Shown: positions 51,579-59,588, numbered from the stretch's first letter. The stretch: 64,000 nucleotides of DNA from Deltaproteobacteria bacterium (GCA_021848385.1 JAJZUQ010000001.1:1-64000); one strand, 5' to 3'. Notes: generated from the sequence alone by a model not told the origin. Made by a program: numbers and translations.

Positions 51579-52283
51579 ATGATTGAGTTGAAAAATGTTA
51601 CCAAACGTTACGATTCGCTCACGGTTGTTGACGATGTATCCTTCACGGTAAAGGCAGGTGAGTGCTTTGCACTGCTTGGACCCAATGGTGCAGGAAAGAC
51701 GACTATCGTTAAAATGCTGCTCAACTTTACACGCCCGACATCTGGCAGTTTATCTATAAACGGTATTTCAAGTTCACAGGCAGAATGCCGACAAGCTGTC
51801 GGTTATCTTGCCGAAAACCACCATATCCCACCATCACTTTCAGGGTGGCACTACCTCCTGCGCTGTGCTGAGCTATTGGATATGAACCAGTCTGAGGCTA
51901 TCGATCACTGCAGGCACATTGTCGAACTGATCGGCATGCAAGGCAGGGAACATACAAAAGCCGGCACATATTCGAAGGGTATGGTTCAACGGTTCGGATT
52001 AGGCGCTGCACTCATGGGAGAACCAAAACTGTTAATTCTGGATGAGCCCACCTCTGGCTTGGATCCCATCGGTATCAGGGAAATACGCCAGCTCCTGGAG
52101 TCGCTTAAAGATCAAGGCATGACCATCTTTCTGAATTCACATCTGCTATCGGAAGTTGAGAAAATCTGCGATACCGCAGCTATCATCAACCGTGGCAAAC
52201 TCTTGGTAAAAGAGAACATTTCTGCCATTGTCAGAGATGGCGAGACGCTGGAAGACCTGTTTGTAAGACTCGTGAGAGGTTGA
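51579..52283 (+). CDS. ABC transporter ATP-binding protein
   Basis: A 234-residue ABC ATPase of the exporter type (CcmA/NatA-like). Walker A is GPNGAGKT (34-41), the signature is TYSKGMVQR, Walker B is LLILDEPTSGLDP, and the switch histidine is in NSHLLSE. It is one base from the permease gene. The pair would export an unidentified substrate. More AT-rich than the core genome. Confidence 0.88.
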   Translation: MIELKNVTKRYDSLTVVDDVSFTVKAGECFALLGPNGAGKTTIVKMLLNFTRPTSGSLSINGISSSQAECRQAVGYLAENHHIPPSLSGWHYLLRCAELLDMNQSEAIDHCRHIVELIGMQGREHTKAGTYSKGMVQRFGLGAALMGEPKLLILDEPTSGLDPIGIREIRQLLESLKDQGMTIFLNSHLLSEVEKICDTAAIINRGKLLVKENISAIVRDGETLEDLFVRLVRG

Positions 52284-52284
52284 C

Positions 52285-53133
52285 ATGGAAACTTCGAAAG
52301 CACTTCCCCCCATGACAAGGATTGCTAAATATACGCTTATTGACGAAGTGCAGCAGAGAAGTTTTGTCGTCATGTTCGTTATCTGCGCCATCTGCGTATT
52401 TCTAGTTCGTGGTTGTTATCACGGCAATTATATGGTGAACGGGCAAGCTCTTGATACCGGAACTATCGTCAGAACTTTATCGAAAGCGATCTTCCACGTC
52501 ATCAGCAGTGGCGTGATGGTCATAGCGGCCTTACTCTCGATGCGGATATTCAGGCGCGACCGAGACGAAGGGACTCAATCGTGTGTTTTGTCTAAGCCGA
52601 TAGAGCGGTGGCAGTATGTTATGGGAAAGCTTCTTGGATTATGGGTCTTATCGGCACTATTCATGTTCATCTTGCATAGCATTGTGTTCTTGATCACCTC
52701 CATCAATTTGAAGGTTTTCATACCGGGATACCTCGCTGCCTCACTGCTATGTACTATCAACCTGCTCTTTGTGGTTATTGCTGTGCTTCTTTTGTCACTC
52801 CTGATGCCGGATATTGTCGCTTTTCTTTGTGTCCTGGGGATCGGCATCGTCGGCTTTGTAGCTGACGGCATAGCTGCTGCCAGCCACAGTCAGATAGTAC
52901 AGGCGATAGTGCAGCAACCTGCCGGCCAGCCACAGTCTGACCTGACTTGGTGGAAAGTAGTCTATGTTTTATGGCCGAAGCTTTTAGGCGTTCAACAATT
53001 GGCAGCTTCGTTGATTGAGAGTGATGCATCCCATGGATTCGGGCCTATCTATCCGCTCATCAATATTCTTGCCTACTGCCTTATTCTGGGACTGTTGCTA
53101 TTCAAGCGATTTAGGGCTGAAGATATTGTCTAG
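52285..53133 (+). CDS. ABC-2 type permease
   Basis: A 282-residue membrane protein with six or so spans, of the ABC-2/NosY type. The N-terminus has the MRIFRRDRDEGTQSCVLSKPIERWQ cytoplasmic loop typical of these permeases and LSKP motif. It partners the ATPase encoded directly upstream. A NosY-like role cannot be shown, and the substrate is unknown. Confidence 0.8.
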   Translation: METSKALPPMTRIAKYTLIDEVQQRSFVVMFVICAICVFLVRGCYHGNYMVNGQALDTGTIVRTLSKAIFHVISSGVMVIAALLSMRIFRRDRDEGTQSCVLSKPIERWQYVMGKLLGLWVLSALFMFILHSIVFLITSINLKVFIPGYLAASLLCTINLLFVVIAVLLLSLLMPDIVAFLCVLGIGIVGFVADGIAAASHSQIVQAIVQQPAGQPQSDLTWWKVVYVLWPKLLGVQQLAASLIESDASHGFGPIYPLINILAYCLILGLLLFKRFRAEDIV

Positions 53134-53202
53134 TTTTTGGGATGATTGATCATCAGGAAAACCGATTGATAGTTGTCCCTGGCCCGATTAAACCGGTAAA
53201 TA

Positions 53203-53442
53203 ATGAAACAAACACCCCAAAGCGATACACCACTCGAACACATTGACCCCGAGACCCACAGCGTCTATCTGCCAGCAGTGCAGTTCTTACCTCCAAAGGC
53301 AGCATCGCCGACAAACCCGAAAAAGGACATCATCCGTCTCCAGCCGGAGAATCCGAACTACAATCCGATCATTATCCGCGAGGAGGAAGCAGAGGTCACC
53401 ATCATCGGCAAGGTGGTCGGCGTCTACCGGAGCCTGGAGTAG
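53203..53442 (+). pseudogene. LexA/S24-type repressor C-terminal remnant
   Basis: A 79-residue frame. Residues 43-79 (IIRLQPENPNYNPIIIREEE... VTIIGKVVGVYRSLE) match the end of LexA/UmuD-type S24 peptidases (the R-L-x-P-x-N-P...G-K-V-V-G block). The first 40 residues do not match any LexA domain, and the HTH, cleavage site and catalytic Ser/Lys are absent. It lies directly before DUF6504 and a dinB fragment, the usual order of a lexA-imuB/dinB-like mutagenesis cassette. Read as a decayed lexA. Confidence 0.7.
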
Positions 53443-53445
53443 CCC

Positions 53446-53661
53446 ATGCGGATCAGGGAGCCCATACGGGTAGCCGCGGTCTTCGGGCCGGGGCACACCC
53501 TTAAGCCGGTCTGGTTCGACTGGAGAAACCGCAAGCACGGCGTCCTGGAGACCACCTACTCCTGGACCGACATGAAGGGAAACGCCAAGCGTTTGCACTT
53601 CGCGGTACAGGACGAGGGGGGGCTGTACCAGCTGACCTACGATACTGCCGAGCAGACCTGA
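53446..53661 (+). CDS. DUF6504-like small protein
   Basis: A 71-residue protein starting four bases after the lexA remnant. The sequence REPIRVAAVFGPGHTLKPVWFDWRNRKHGV... LHFAVQDEGGLYQLTYD fits the small beta-rich proteins (DUF6504) that accompany Y-family polymerases or their inactive partners in mutagenesis operons. It appears intact. Its role is unknown; being between lexA and dinB remnants it is probably a survivor of that cassette. Confidence 0.6.
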   Translation: MRIREPIRVAAVFGPGHTLKPVWFDWRNRKHGVLETTYSWTDMKGNAKRLHFAVQDEGGLYQLTYDTAEQT

Positions 53662-53687
53662 AGTCTGAAAGACCTTGAAGGAGAAGC

Positions 53688-54278
53688 ATGACATTGTCAA
53701 TCATCCCATCATCAGCTGATATGCTATCGATACTGAAGCTCTTCATTATCCCGGCCGGCGGCGGCATTCCTGCCGGGGTTATGCTCGCCAAGACCAAAGG
53801 AGTGGCCTGGCCCGTCACCACACTGCTCTATCTGGGGTCGGATATCATCCTGGCCATTGCTTTTGAACCAATCCTGCGTATCATCGCCTTTTTCTGCGGG
53901 AAAGTTTCATTCCTGACCCGGTTCAGCGCTGCATTGAAAGCCGCAACAGCGCGGAGCGTGTCGCATTACGGCGGCACAGGTGCTGGCCCGATTGCCCTCA
54001 TCATGATCGCGTTCGGGGTTGACCCCATGACAGGGCGGGCCACAGCCCTCGCTGCCGGTCACGGCATCGTGACCGGCTGGGCCATCGCAGTCACAGGCGA
54101 CATGCTCTATTTCGCGGTCATCGCGATCAGCACGTTAAGCCTGAACTCGTACATACGAGACCCGAACACGACCATGCTGATCATCCTCGTGGCAATGTTC
54201 TTTATTCCTGTAATCATACGCCGTATCCGATCAAGGAGCCCACTCTCTCAAGAGGCCGAGGCATTGAACAGCGAGTAA
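53688..54278 (+). CDS. Membrane protein of unknown function
   Basis: A 196-residue protein with about four hydrophobic segments ([61 protein letters not shown] to [16 protein letters not shown], and [19 protein letters not shown]). It is reminiscent of small-multidrug-exporter-like proteins, but I cannot assign it. AAGGAG precedes the ATG. Its last codons run over the point where dinB would start, so it is wedged inside the decayed cassette. Confidence 0.6.
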   Translation: MTLSIIPSSADMLSILKLFIIPAGGGIPAGVMLAKTKGVAWPVTTLLYLGSDIILAIAFEPILRIIAFFCGKVSFLTRFSAALKAATARSVSHYGGTGAGPIALIMIAFGVDPMTGRATALAAGHGIVTGWAIAVTGDMLYFAVIAISTLSLNSYIRDPNTTMLIILVAMFFIPVIIRRIRSRSPLSQEAEALNSE

Positions 54279-54735
54279 TCCTTCACATCGACATGAATGC
54301 CTTCTTCGCCTCCGTGGAGCAGCAGGCGAACCCGGAGCTGCGAGGCAAACCGATCGCCGTTATCGGCCGGGGCCGCACTGTTGTCACTACCGCTTCCTAC
54401 GAAGCCGATCCTTCGGCGTCAAGACCGGCATGAACACCTGGCAGGCGAAACAGTCCTGTCCGTATATCATCTTCGTTATCAGCGATAACCGAAAGTACAC
54501 CCACACCTCCACCGAGATCATGGCCATGATGCGGGAATATACACCGCTGGTCGAGGCCTTCTCCATCGACGAACCCTGGATAGACGTCACCCACGCCTTG
54601 AGCCTCTTCGGCTCACCGGAAACCATCGCCTACCAGCTGAAAGCCAGAATTAAACAGCGCTTCGGTATTAACCTCTGTGCCCGGTCATCGCAGTCCTATC
54701 TCCTCACCTGTCGTCAACATCGCCAGAATGTTTGA
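54267..54735 (+). pseudogene. dinB: dinB (DNA polymerase IV) fragment, frameshifted and truncated
   Basis: Reading [20 protein letters not shown] from 54276 gives the Y-family N-terminus with the first catalytic aspartate. At about 54407-54411 one base is missing between GAAGCC and TTCGGCGTC, and the frame moves. The rest, [10 protein letters not shown], continues to VEAFSIDEPWIDVTHALSLF (catalytic DE) and RFGIN, then loses homology near 54675 and stops at 54735. The start codon is also gone: the upstream frame is that of the neighbouring membrane gene. About 140 of 390-400 residues remain, so it is non-functional. Confidence 0.85.
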
Positions 54736-54779
54736 AGAATCAATCACCCGACAAATAATGAATTTTTTCACATTTATAT

Positions 54780-54807
54780 TTGACAAGCCAAAAGTACGCG
54801 ATAAAAA
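54780..54807 (+). promoter_or_regulatory. Promoter of the riboswitch-controlled gene
   Basis: TTGACA (54780-54785), a 16-base spacer and TAAAAA (54802-54807). Predicted start near 54814, inside the palindrome at 54804-54825 and about 22 bases before the aptamer. Confidence 0.6.
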
Positions 54808-54825
54808 TTAAACGTGTTTAATTTT
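54804..54825 (+). promoter_or_regulatory. Perfect operator-like palindrome at the transcription start
   Basis: AAAATTAAAC (54804-54813) and GTTTAATTTT (54816-54825) are perfect complements around two bases. The dyad overlaps the -10 and predicted start, a classic repressor position. The regulator is unknown. Confidence 0.6.
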
Positions 54826-54835
54826 ACAGATAGAC

Positions 54836-54913
54836 GATACTACTAAACCATCCGCGAGGATGGGGCGGAAAGCCTGCAGTGTCTCACTGAGATAGCCGGG
54901 TTGCCGAAATATC
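54836..54913 (+). promoter_or_regulatory. GEMM-I (cyclic dinucleotide, class I) riboswitch aptamer
   Basis: P1 closes GATA with TATC at the ends. The P2 hairpin is CCATCC-GCGA-GGATGG (54848-54863) with a GNRA tetraloop, preceded by AAACC and followed by GGCGGAAAGCC. P3 is CAGTG-TCT-CACTG, then AGCCGGGTTGCCG, the tetraloop-receptor and ligand-site strand. This is the c-di-GMP-I/GEMM-I layout, in Geobacter used by both c-di-GMP and 3',3'-cGAMP aptamers. The base before AAACC is T where Vc2 has C21 and the next is C where Vc2 has G20, so ligand preference cannot be read with certainty. Confidence 0.8.
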
Positions 54914-54941
54914 ATGCGATATATTAGGCTCCGGATTTTTT
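54896..54941 (+). terminator. Riboswitch expression platform: terminator overlapping the aptamer
   Basis: CCGG (54896-54899) and GCC (54903-54905), part of the aptamer's 3' strand, pair with GGC (54927-54929) and CCGG (54931-54934). An inner ATATC-ATGC-GATAT hairpin closes the loop and a six-T run follows. The terminator and the ligand-bound aptamer cannot form together, so ligand should switch transcription on. Confidence 0.65.
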
Positions 54942-55085
54942 CGCGCCAAAATTCTACTAAGTTGCTGTGTCGATATCTGGCAGAGAGCCTTCAAAGATGG
55001 GCATATCCCAAACGAAAGGAGGTGAAAGGGGAATACTGGAACTATTGTGTTTGCCGTAAAAAATAAAAAGAAAAGGAGCAGAAGA

Positions 55086-55823
55086 ATGAAGAGGTTATCT
55101 ATCTTGTTTGCAGCAGTCTTTTCGTTTACCTCCGCAATACCTGTATTTGCAGGGGTTGGCAACATCTCAGACAATGGCCCCCATTACAACCTGAACATCA
55201 TCGGCGTAGCAAAAGGTAAAACAGTCGATATGACCGACTCGCAGCGCCACACCATCTTTGTCCCTCTCAACACCGCGGGGTATGTTGACGGAAACGTCAA
55301 AATCTCCTATGTACGTGCCCCCGCAGGAGAAGGCTTCGCAGTATTGGATGGTAATGCAACGGATAAAGATGGTGCCATTATCCAGGTTCCTTACGAGTAT
55401 TGTACCGACCTGACTACTGGCTGCCAGGACCTGCTGAGCTATAATGTTTATGCAGTGGCGTTAGGGAAACAGGGCGGCTCCGTTTTGGTAAATGCCTCCT
55501 GCACATACGACACCAACGTGCTCGACAGCAACGGGATTTCGGGGACCTGCACGGATACCCTCCTCATGAACAACTTCACCCTCACCCGTGACAAGGGACA
55601 ACCTAAGCCCCAGAATATCTCTGACATATTTCGCGCCTCCGGTTGTCTGGATCTTGACAGTTCCGGAACGTGTAATACTGGTGATATCACCTTCAGCAAC
55701 ATCTGGATATTCAACATTCAGCAACTCACCGACTATTTCTGGACATACGACAACGATGGTCTGAAACACATGCAGATCAGGTTCTATCCTACCGTTTCCG
55801 GAACTATCAGCATCGTGAAGTAA
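55086..55823 (+). CDS. Riboswitch-controlled exported protein of unknown function
   Basis: A 245-residue protein with a signal peptide (MKRLSILFAAVFSFTSAIPV, cut after VFA near residue 22). The mature part is beta-rich with five or six cysteines (ENYC-type pairs in PYEYCTDLTTGCQDLL, NASCTYD, SGTCTDTLL, SGCLDLDSSGTCNTGD), suggesting disulfides in the periplasm or outside. CLDLDSSGTCNTGD resembles a small calcium-binding loop. AAGGAG precedes the ATG. Control by a cyclic-dinucleotide riboswitch fits a surface or extracellular-electron-transfer role, as for Geobacter cGAMP-regulated cytochromes and pili, but it has no heme motif. No family recognised. Confidence 0.75.
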   Translation: MKRLSILFAAVFSFTSAIPVFAGVGNISDNGPHYNLNIIGVAKGKTVDMTDSQRHTIFVPLNTAGYVDGNVKISYVRAPAGEGFAVLDGNATDKDGAIIQVPYEYCTDLTTGCQDLLSYNVYAVALGKQGGSVLVNASCTYDTNVLDSNGISGTCTDTLLMNNFTLTRDKGQPKPQNISDIFRASGCLDLDSSGTCNTGDITFSNIWIFNIQQLTDYFWTYDNDGLKHMQIRFYPTVSGTISIVK

Positions 55824-56128
55824 CACAGATTCAATCGGTACGATTGCTTAAAGTGTAATGCAACAACAGGGTTAAATAAGCCGACACCTCCTCTCTCGCC
55901 TGCTACCCCGGCAACCTGACAGTTGTTTGCATCTCCACCCAAGATTCACGCCACACAAAAGGTCGGTTTCACGATAATCGACCTTTTGTGTGGCCTTACT
56001 TTCATTGGTAACATAGCAACGTGTCACGGTTATCTCCCCTACTCATCAGGACGTTCGCTTTCCGTTCCACCTCGCTGCACCGCGTAGCCGATGTTGCTTT
56101 TTCCCGGCAAAATATATACAACTGCATC
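55824..56128. other. Intergenic region with a terminator only
   Basis: About 300 bases. Apart from the hairpin terminator at 55951-55993 there is no open frame, promoter or repeat I can support. An in-frame GTG for the next gene at 56021 exists but lacks a ribosome site. Confidence 0.4.
55951..55997 (+). terminator. Intergenic terminator
   Basis: CCACACAAAAGGTCG (55951-55965) pairs perfectly with CGACCTTTTGTGTGG (55979-55993), a 15-bp stem with 13-base loop. No long T-run follows, so strength is moderate. It ends transcription from the exported-protein gene. Confidence 0.65.
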
Positions 56129-57889
56129 ATGGGCTCATTGCTGCGCGTAAAACCTCTGCTGATTTTCCCGCTGCTCTTCATGGCTCTCTGCCTGCCCAGC
56201 ACGCTGCTGCATGCTGAGAGCGCGGACGAACCCGGCCCCGATTCGCGCACCATCGTAGTCGGTGGCGACCGGGATTATCCCCCGTACGAATTCATCGATA
56301 AGGATGGCCATCCCGCCGGCTACAACGTTGACCTCACCCGGGCCATTGCCGATGTGATGGGGATGAAGGTGGCGTTCCGCTTCGGCAGCTGGTCGGAGAT
56401 GCGCCATGGTTTGAGCAACGGCAGCATCAACATCCTCCAGGGGATATCCTGGTCGGAGGAGCGGGCGAAAAAGCTCGACTTCAGCCCCCCCCACACTATC
56501 GTTCACCACGCGGTCTTCGCCCGGAAGGGAACCCCGGCCATCTCCTCTCTGGAGGAACTGCGGGGCAAGAAGGTCATCGTTTTCCGCGACGGCATCATGT
56601 ACGACAAGCTGATGAGCCTCGGTTTCGGCAAGGATCTGATTCTTACCGGCACACCGGCCGACGCCCTCCGGCTGCTCGCCTCGGGCAAGTACGACTACTG
56701 CGTGGTCGCCAGCCTCCCCGGCATGTACCTGATCCGCGAACTGCACTTGACTAACGTGGTGCAGGTGGCCAAGAACGTTTCCGCCCGGAAGTACTGTTAC
56801 GCGGTGAACAAGGGGGACGCCGAGCTCCTGACCCGCTTCAGCGAGGGGCTGGCCATCGTCATGCAGTCCGGCAAGTACCAGGCCATCTACGACAAGTGGC
56901 TCGGGGTGAATGAGCCCCCCACCTTTCCCCGGGAACGGATACTGAAGTACGGTGCCATGGTACTGCTTCCGCTGGTCCTGGGGCTCGCGGCCAGCATGGT
57001 CTGGTCGCGCACCCTGCAGCGACGGGTTGCCGTCCGCACCGGTGAGCTGGCTCGGGAGGTGGCAGAACGCAAGCTCGCCCTGGAGGAGCTGCGCCGCCAC
57101 CAGGACAGACTGGTGCAGGCCGACAAGATGGCATCCCTTGGCATCCTGGTCTCCGGAGTGGCCCACGAGATAAACAATCCCAACGGCCTGCTGCTGCTCA
57201 ATCTGCCCATATTGCGGGACGTGTACGCCGACGCCCTGCAGGAACTGGAAGAGCGCTACCAGCGGGAGGGAGATTTCCTTCTCGGCGGGGTCAGCTATGC
57301 CAGGATGCGTGACGAGATACCCCAGATGCTGGAGGAAATGGTTCACGCCGCCCAGCGTATCAAACGTATCGTGGAAGACCTGAAGGATTTTGCCCGCCCC
57401 GATGCGGTGGCAGCCATGGAGCAGTTCGACGTCAACCAGGTAGTACAGGCGGCGGTGCGGCTGGTGGAGCCGTCCCTGCGCAAGGCAACTACCCGGTTCT
57501 CCGCGACCTACGGCGAGCGGCTTCCCCGCGTCTGCGGCAATTCCCAGCGTATCGAGCAGGTAGTCATCAATCTGCTTATCAATGCCTGCCAGTCGCTGCC
57601 GGCAAACGACCGGGCCATCGTACTGTCAACCGCCTACGAACAAGCCAGCGACAGCGTTACCCTGACCATCAGGGACGAGGGAATCGGCATACCGCCGGAG
57701 CATTTCTCCCACCTGACTGACCCGTTTTTCACCACCAAGAGGGAAAGCGGCGGTACCGGCCTGGGGCTCTCCATCTCCGCCGGCATCGCCCAGGAACATG
57801 GCGGTGAGATCACTTTCAGTTCGCCGCCGGAAGGGGGAACCACGGTCAAGCTGGTTCTCCCCGCCATGAAGGAGGTTATACCGCCATGA
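56129..57889 (+). CDS. Sensor kinase with periplasmic solute-binding domain (DctB-like)
   Basis: A protein of about 586 residues. After a signal peptide/span (LLRVKPLLIFPLLFMALCLP) comes a SBP_bac_3-type solute-binding domain (RDYPPYEFIDKDGHPAGYNVDLTRA... GKKVIVFRDG), a membrane span (YGAMVLLPLVLGLAASMVW), a coiled coil, then HisKA with GVAHEINNPNG and a HATPase domain (INLLINACQSLP, RDEGIGIP, GGTGLGLSIS). The start at 56129 is best because it places the signal peptide at the N-terminus. It is translationally coupled to the activator gene (ATGA) and, with dctA, forms a probable dicarboxylate-sensing system. Confidence 0.87.
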   Translation: MGSLLRVKPLLIFPLLFMALCLPSTLLHAESADEPGPDSRTIVVGGDRDYPPYEFIDKDGHPAGYNVDLTRAIADVMGMKVAFRFGSWSEMRHGLSNGSINILQGISWSEERAKKLDFSPPHTIVHHAVFARKGTPAISSLEELRGKKVIVFRDGIMYDKLMSLGFGKDLILTGTPADALRLLASGKYDYCVVASLPGMYLIRELHLTNVVQVAKNVSARKYCYAVNKGDAELLTRFSEGLAIVMQSGKYQAIYDKWLGVNEPPTFPRERILKYGAMVLLPLVLGLAASMVWSRTLQRRVAVRTGELAREVAERKLALEELRRHQDRLVQADKMASLGILVSGVAHEINNPNGLLLLNLPILRDVYADALQELEERYQREGDFLLGGVSYARMRDEIPQMLEEMVHAAQRIKRIVEDLKDFARPDAVAAMEQFDVNQVVQAAVRLVEPSLRKATTRFSATYGERLPRVCGNSQRIEQVVINLLINACQSLPANDRAIVLSTAYEQASDSVTLTIRDEGIGIPPEHFSHLTDPFFTTKRESGGTGLGLSISAGIAQEHGGEITFSSPPEGGTTVKLVLPAMKEVIPP

Positions 57890-59295
57890 CCCATTCTCCC
57901 TCCCCTGATTTCAAGATTCTCCTGGTGGATGACGAGCCGGCCTGGCTCCGCTCGGTCAGTCTCATTCTGGCCAGGGCGGGGATTACCAATATCGCCACCT
58001 GTAGCGACGGCCGCGGCGTCATGGATATCCTGGCGGACGGAGAGGTGGGACTGGTGCTCCTCGACCTGACCATGCCCCACCTGGCCGGTGAAGAACTCCT
58101 GGCCGCCATTGCCGAGAAGCACCCGGAGGTGACCACCATCGTCGTCAGCGGCATGAACCAGCTGGAGACGGCGGTCCGCTGCATGAAGCTCGGGGCCTTC
58201 GATTATTTTGTCAAGACGGTGGAAGAAGACCGGCTGGTGCAGGGGGTGATGCGCGCCATTCGCATGCACCAGCTGGAGAGGGAGAACCGGGTCATGTCCG
58301 ACAGGCTCCTCTCCCGTAGGCTACGCCACCCGGCCGCCTTCAGCGATATTGTCACCGCCGACCCGGCCATGCATGACATTTTTGCCTATATAGAAGCGGT
58401 GGCTCAAAGCCCCCAGCCGCTCCTTATAACTGGCGACAGCGGCGTGGGAAAGGAACTGGTAGCCCGGGCGGTGCACCGTCTGAGCGGAAGGGCAGGTCAG
58501 CTGGTTTCCGTCAACGTGGCAGGCCTGGATGACAACGTCTTTGCCGATACCCTTTTCGGTCATCTGCGCGGCTCCTTCACCGGCGCCGATCAGGCGCGGC
58601 GGGGGATGGTGGAGGAGGCGGCCGGAGGGACCCTACTCCTCGACGAGATCGGGGACCTCTCCATCGCCTCCCAGATAAAGCTACTCCGCCTGCTACAGGA
58701 GGGAGAGTACTTCCCCCTGGGGAGCGACCGTCCCAAGCGACTCTCCGCCAGAATCATCGTCGCAACCCACCAGAACCTCTCCGCCAAGGGAGCCGCCGGT
58801 CAGTTTCGCCGCGACCTCTACTACCGTCTCCGCACCCATCGCATCAAAATTCCACCGCTCAGGGAGCGGCTCGGCGATATACCTCTCCTGGTGGAACATT
58901 TTCTCCAGAAAGCTGCGCAGGAGTTGGGGAAGAAAAAACCGACCCCGCCCCGGGAGCTGTTCCAACTTCTGGCCAGTTACAGCTTTCCCGGCAACGTACG
59001 CGAACTCAGGTCCATGGTCTACGACGCGGTCAGCATCCACCGGGACCGGGTCCTCTCCCTGCAGAGCTTTATCGCCGCCATCGGTTCGGCCGCTACAAGC
59101 GGCGAAGGGACACAGCGATTGCCGGGGGAAAATATCTTCCGGGGGGTGGAGAAGTTGCCAACCATCTCCGAGACGGTGGAGCAGCTGATTGCCGAGGCAA
59201 TGGACCGAGCCGACGGCAACCAGACCATCGCGGCCCGGATGCTCGGCATCTCCCAGCCTGCCCTGAGTAAAAGGCTTTCCCGCAGGGAAACCTGA
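57886..59295 (+). CDS. Sigma-54-dependent response regulator (NtrC/DctD type)
   Basis: A 469-residue activator. The receiver has D15-D16, phospho-acceptor D60 (LVLLDLTMP) and K110. The AAA+ domain has Walker A GDSGVGKE (183-190), the sigma-54 contact loop G229-SFTGA (usually GAFTGA), and Walker B GGTLLLDEIG. A Fis-type HTH ends the protein (QTIAARMLGISQPALSKRL). It should act at the sigma-54 promoter before dctA. Start overlaps the kinase stop (ATGA). Confidence 0.92.
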   Translation: MTHSPSPDFKILLVDDEPAWLRSVSLILARAGITNIATCSDGRGVMDILADGEVGLVLLDLTMPHLAGEELLAAIAEKHPEVTTIVVSGMNQLETAVRCMKLGAFDYFVKTVEEDRLVQGVMRAIRMHQLERENRVMSDRLLSRRLRHPAAFSDIVTADPAMHDIFAYIEAVAQSPQPLLITGDSGVGKELVARAVHRLSGRAGQLVSVNVAGLDDNVFADTLFGHLRGSFTGADQARRGMVEEAAGGTLLLDEIGDLSIASQIKLLRLLQEGEYFPLGSDRPKRLSARIIVATHQNLSAKGAAGQFRRDLYYRLRTHRIKIPPLRERLGDIPLLVEHFLQKAAQELGKKKPTPPRELFQLLASYSFPGNVRELRSMVYDAVSIHRDRVLSLQSFIAAIGSAATSGEGTQRLPGENIFRGVEKLPTISETVEQLIAEAMDRADGNQTIAARMLGISQPALSKRLSRRET

Positions 59296-59330
59296 AAATC
59301 CATTCCATTGACTCAAGGGGGATAACTTTC

Positions 59331-59431
59331 GTTATAATTAATAACCTTTGTTATACCCCTTATCCATCACCGCACCAACCCCGTTCTGTCTCTGCTGCGG
59401 ACCACTTCCCATGACAGAGGTTATACCCCTT
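59331..59431 (+). promoter_or_regulatory. Upstream activator-binding sites for dctA
   Basis: The region between the activator gene and the sigma-54 promoter has GTTAT-AATTA-ATAAC (59331-59345), an exact dyad, and two copies of GTTATACCCCTT (59350-59361 and 59420-59431) 70 bases apart, about seven helical turns. These are good candidates for enhancer sites of the NtrC-type protein encoded upstream. Confidence 0.55.
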
Positions 59432-59501
59432 CCTTTTCTCCAGGCATCAATAAAACAAAGTTATTTCAATTATTGCAGATAGTTATCAACCGTATACGGT
59501 T

Positions 59502-59517
59502 TGGTATCCCTCTTGCT
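59502..59517 (+). promoter_or_regulatory. Sigma-54 promoter of dctA
   Basis: TGGTATCCCTCTTGCT contains the -24 GG and -12 GC of a sigma-54 promoter in correct spacing (TGGCAC-N5-TTGC consensus). It lies about 70 bases before the dctA ATG and downstream of the enhancer sites. Confidence 0.7.
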
Positions 59518-59588
59518 AATATAGCTTTACACACTGACGTCTGTAAGAGGCGCAGGTTGCACCATTTCACGCAGGAAAGGAAAGTTTC

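Noticed and set aside
54430-54735. Independent short gene
   Set aside because: It is the second part of the frameshifted dinB and lacks a start and ribosome site.
56021-56128. Longer N-terminus for the sensor kinase
   Set aside because: The GTG at 56021 has no ribosome site and would bury the signal peptide 36 residues inside.
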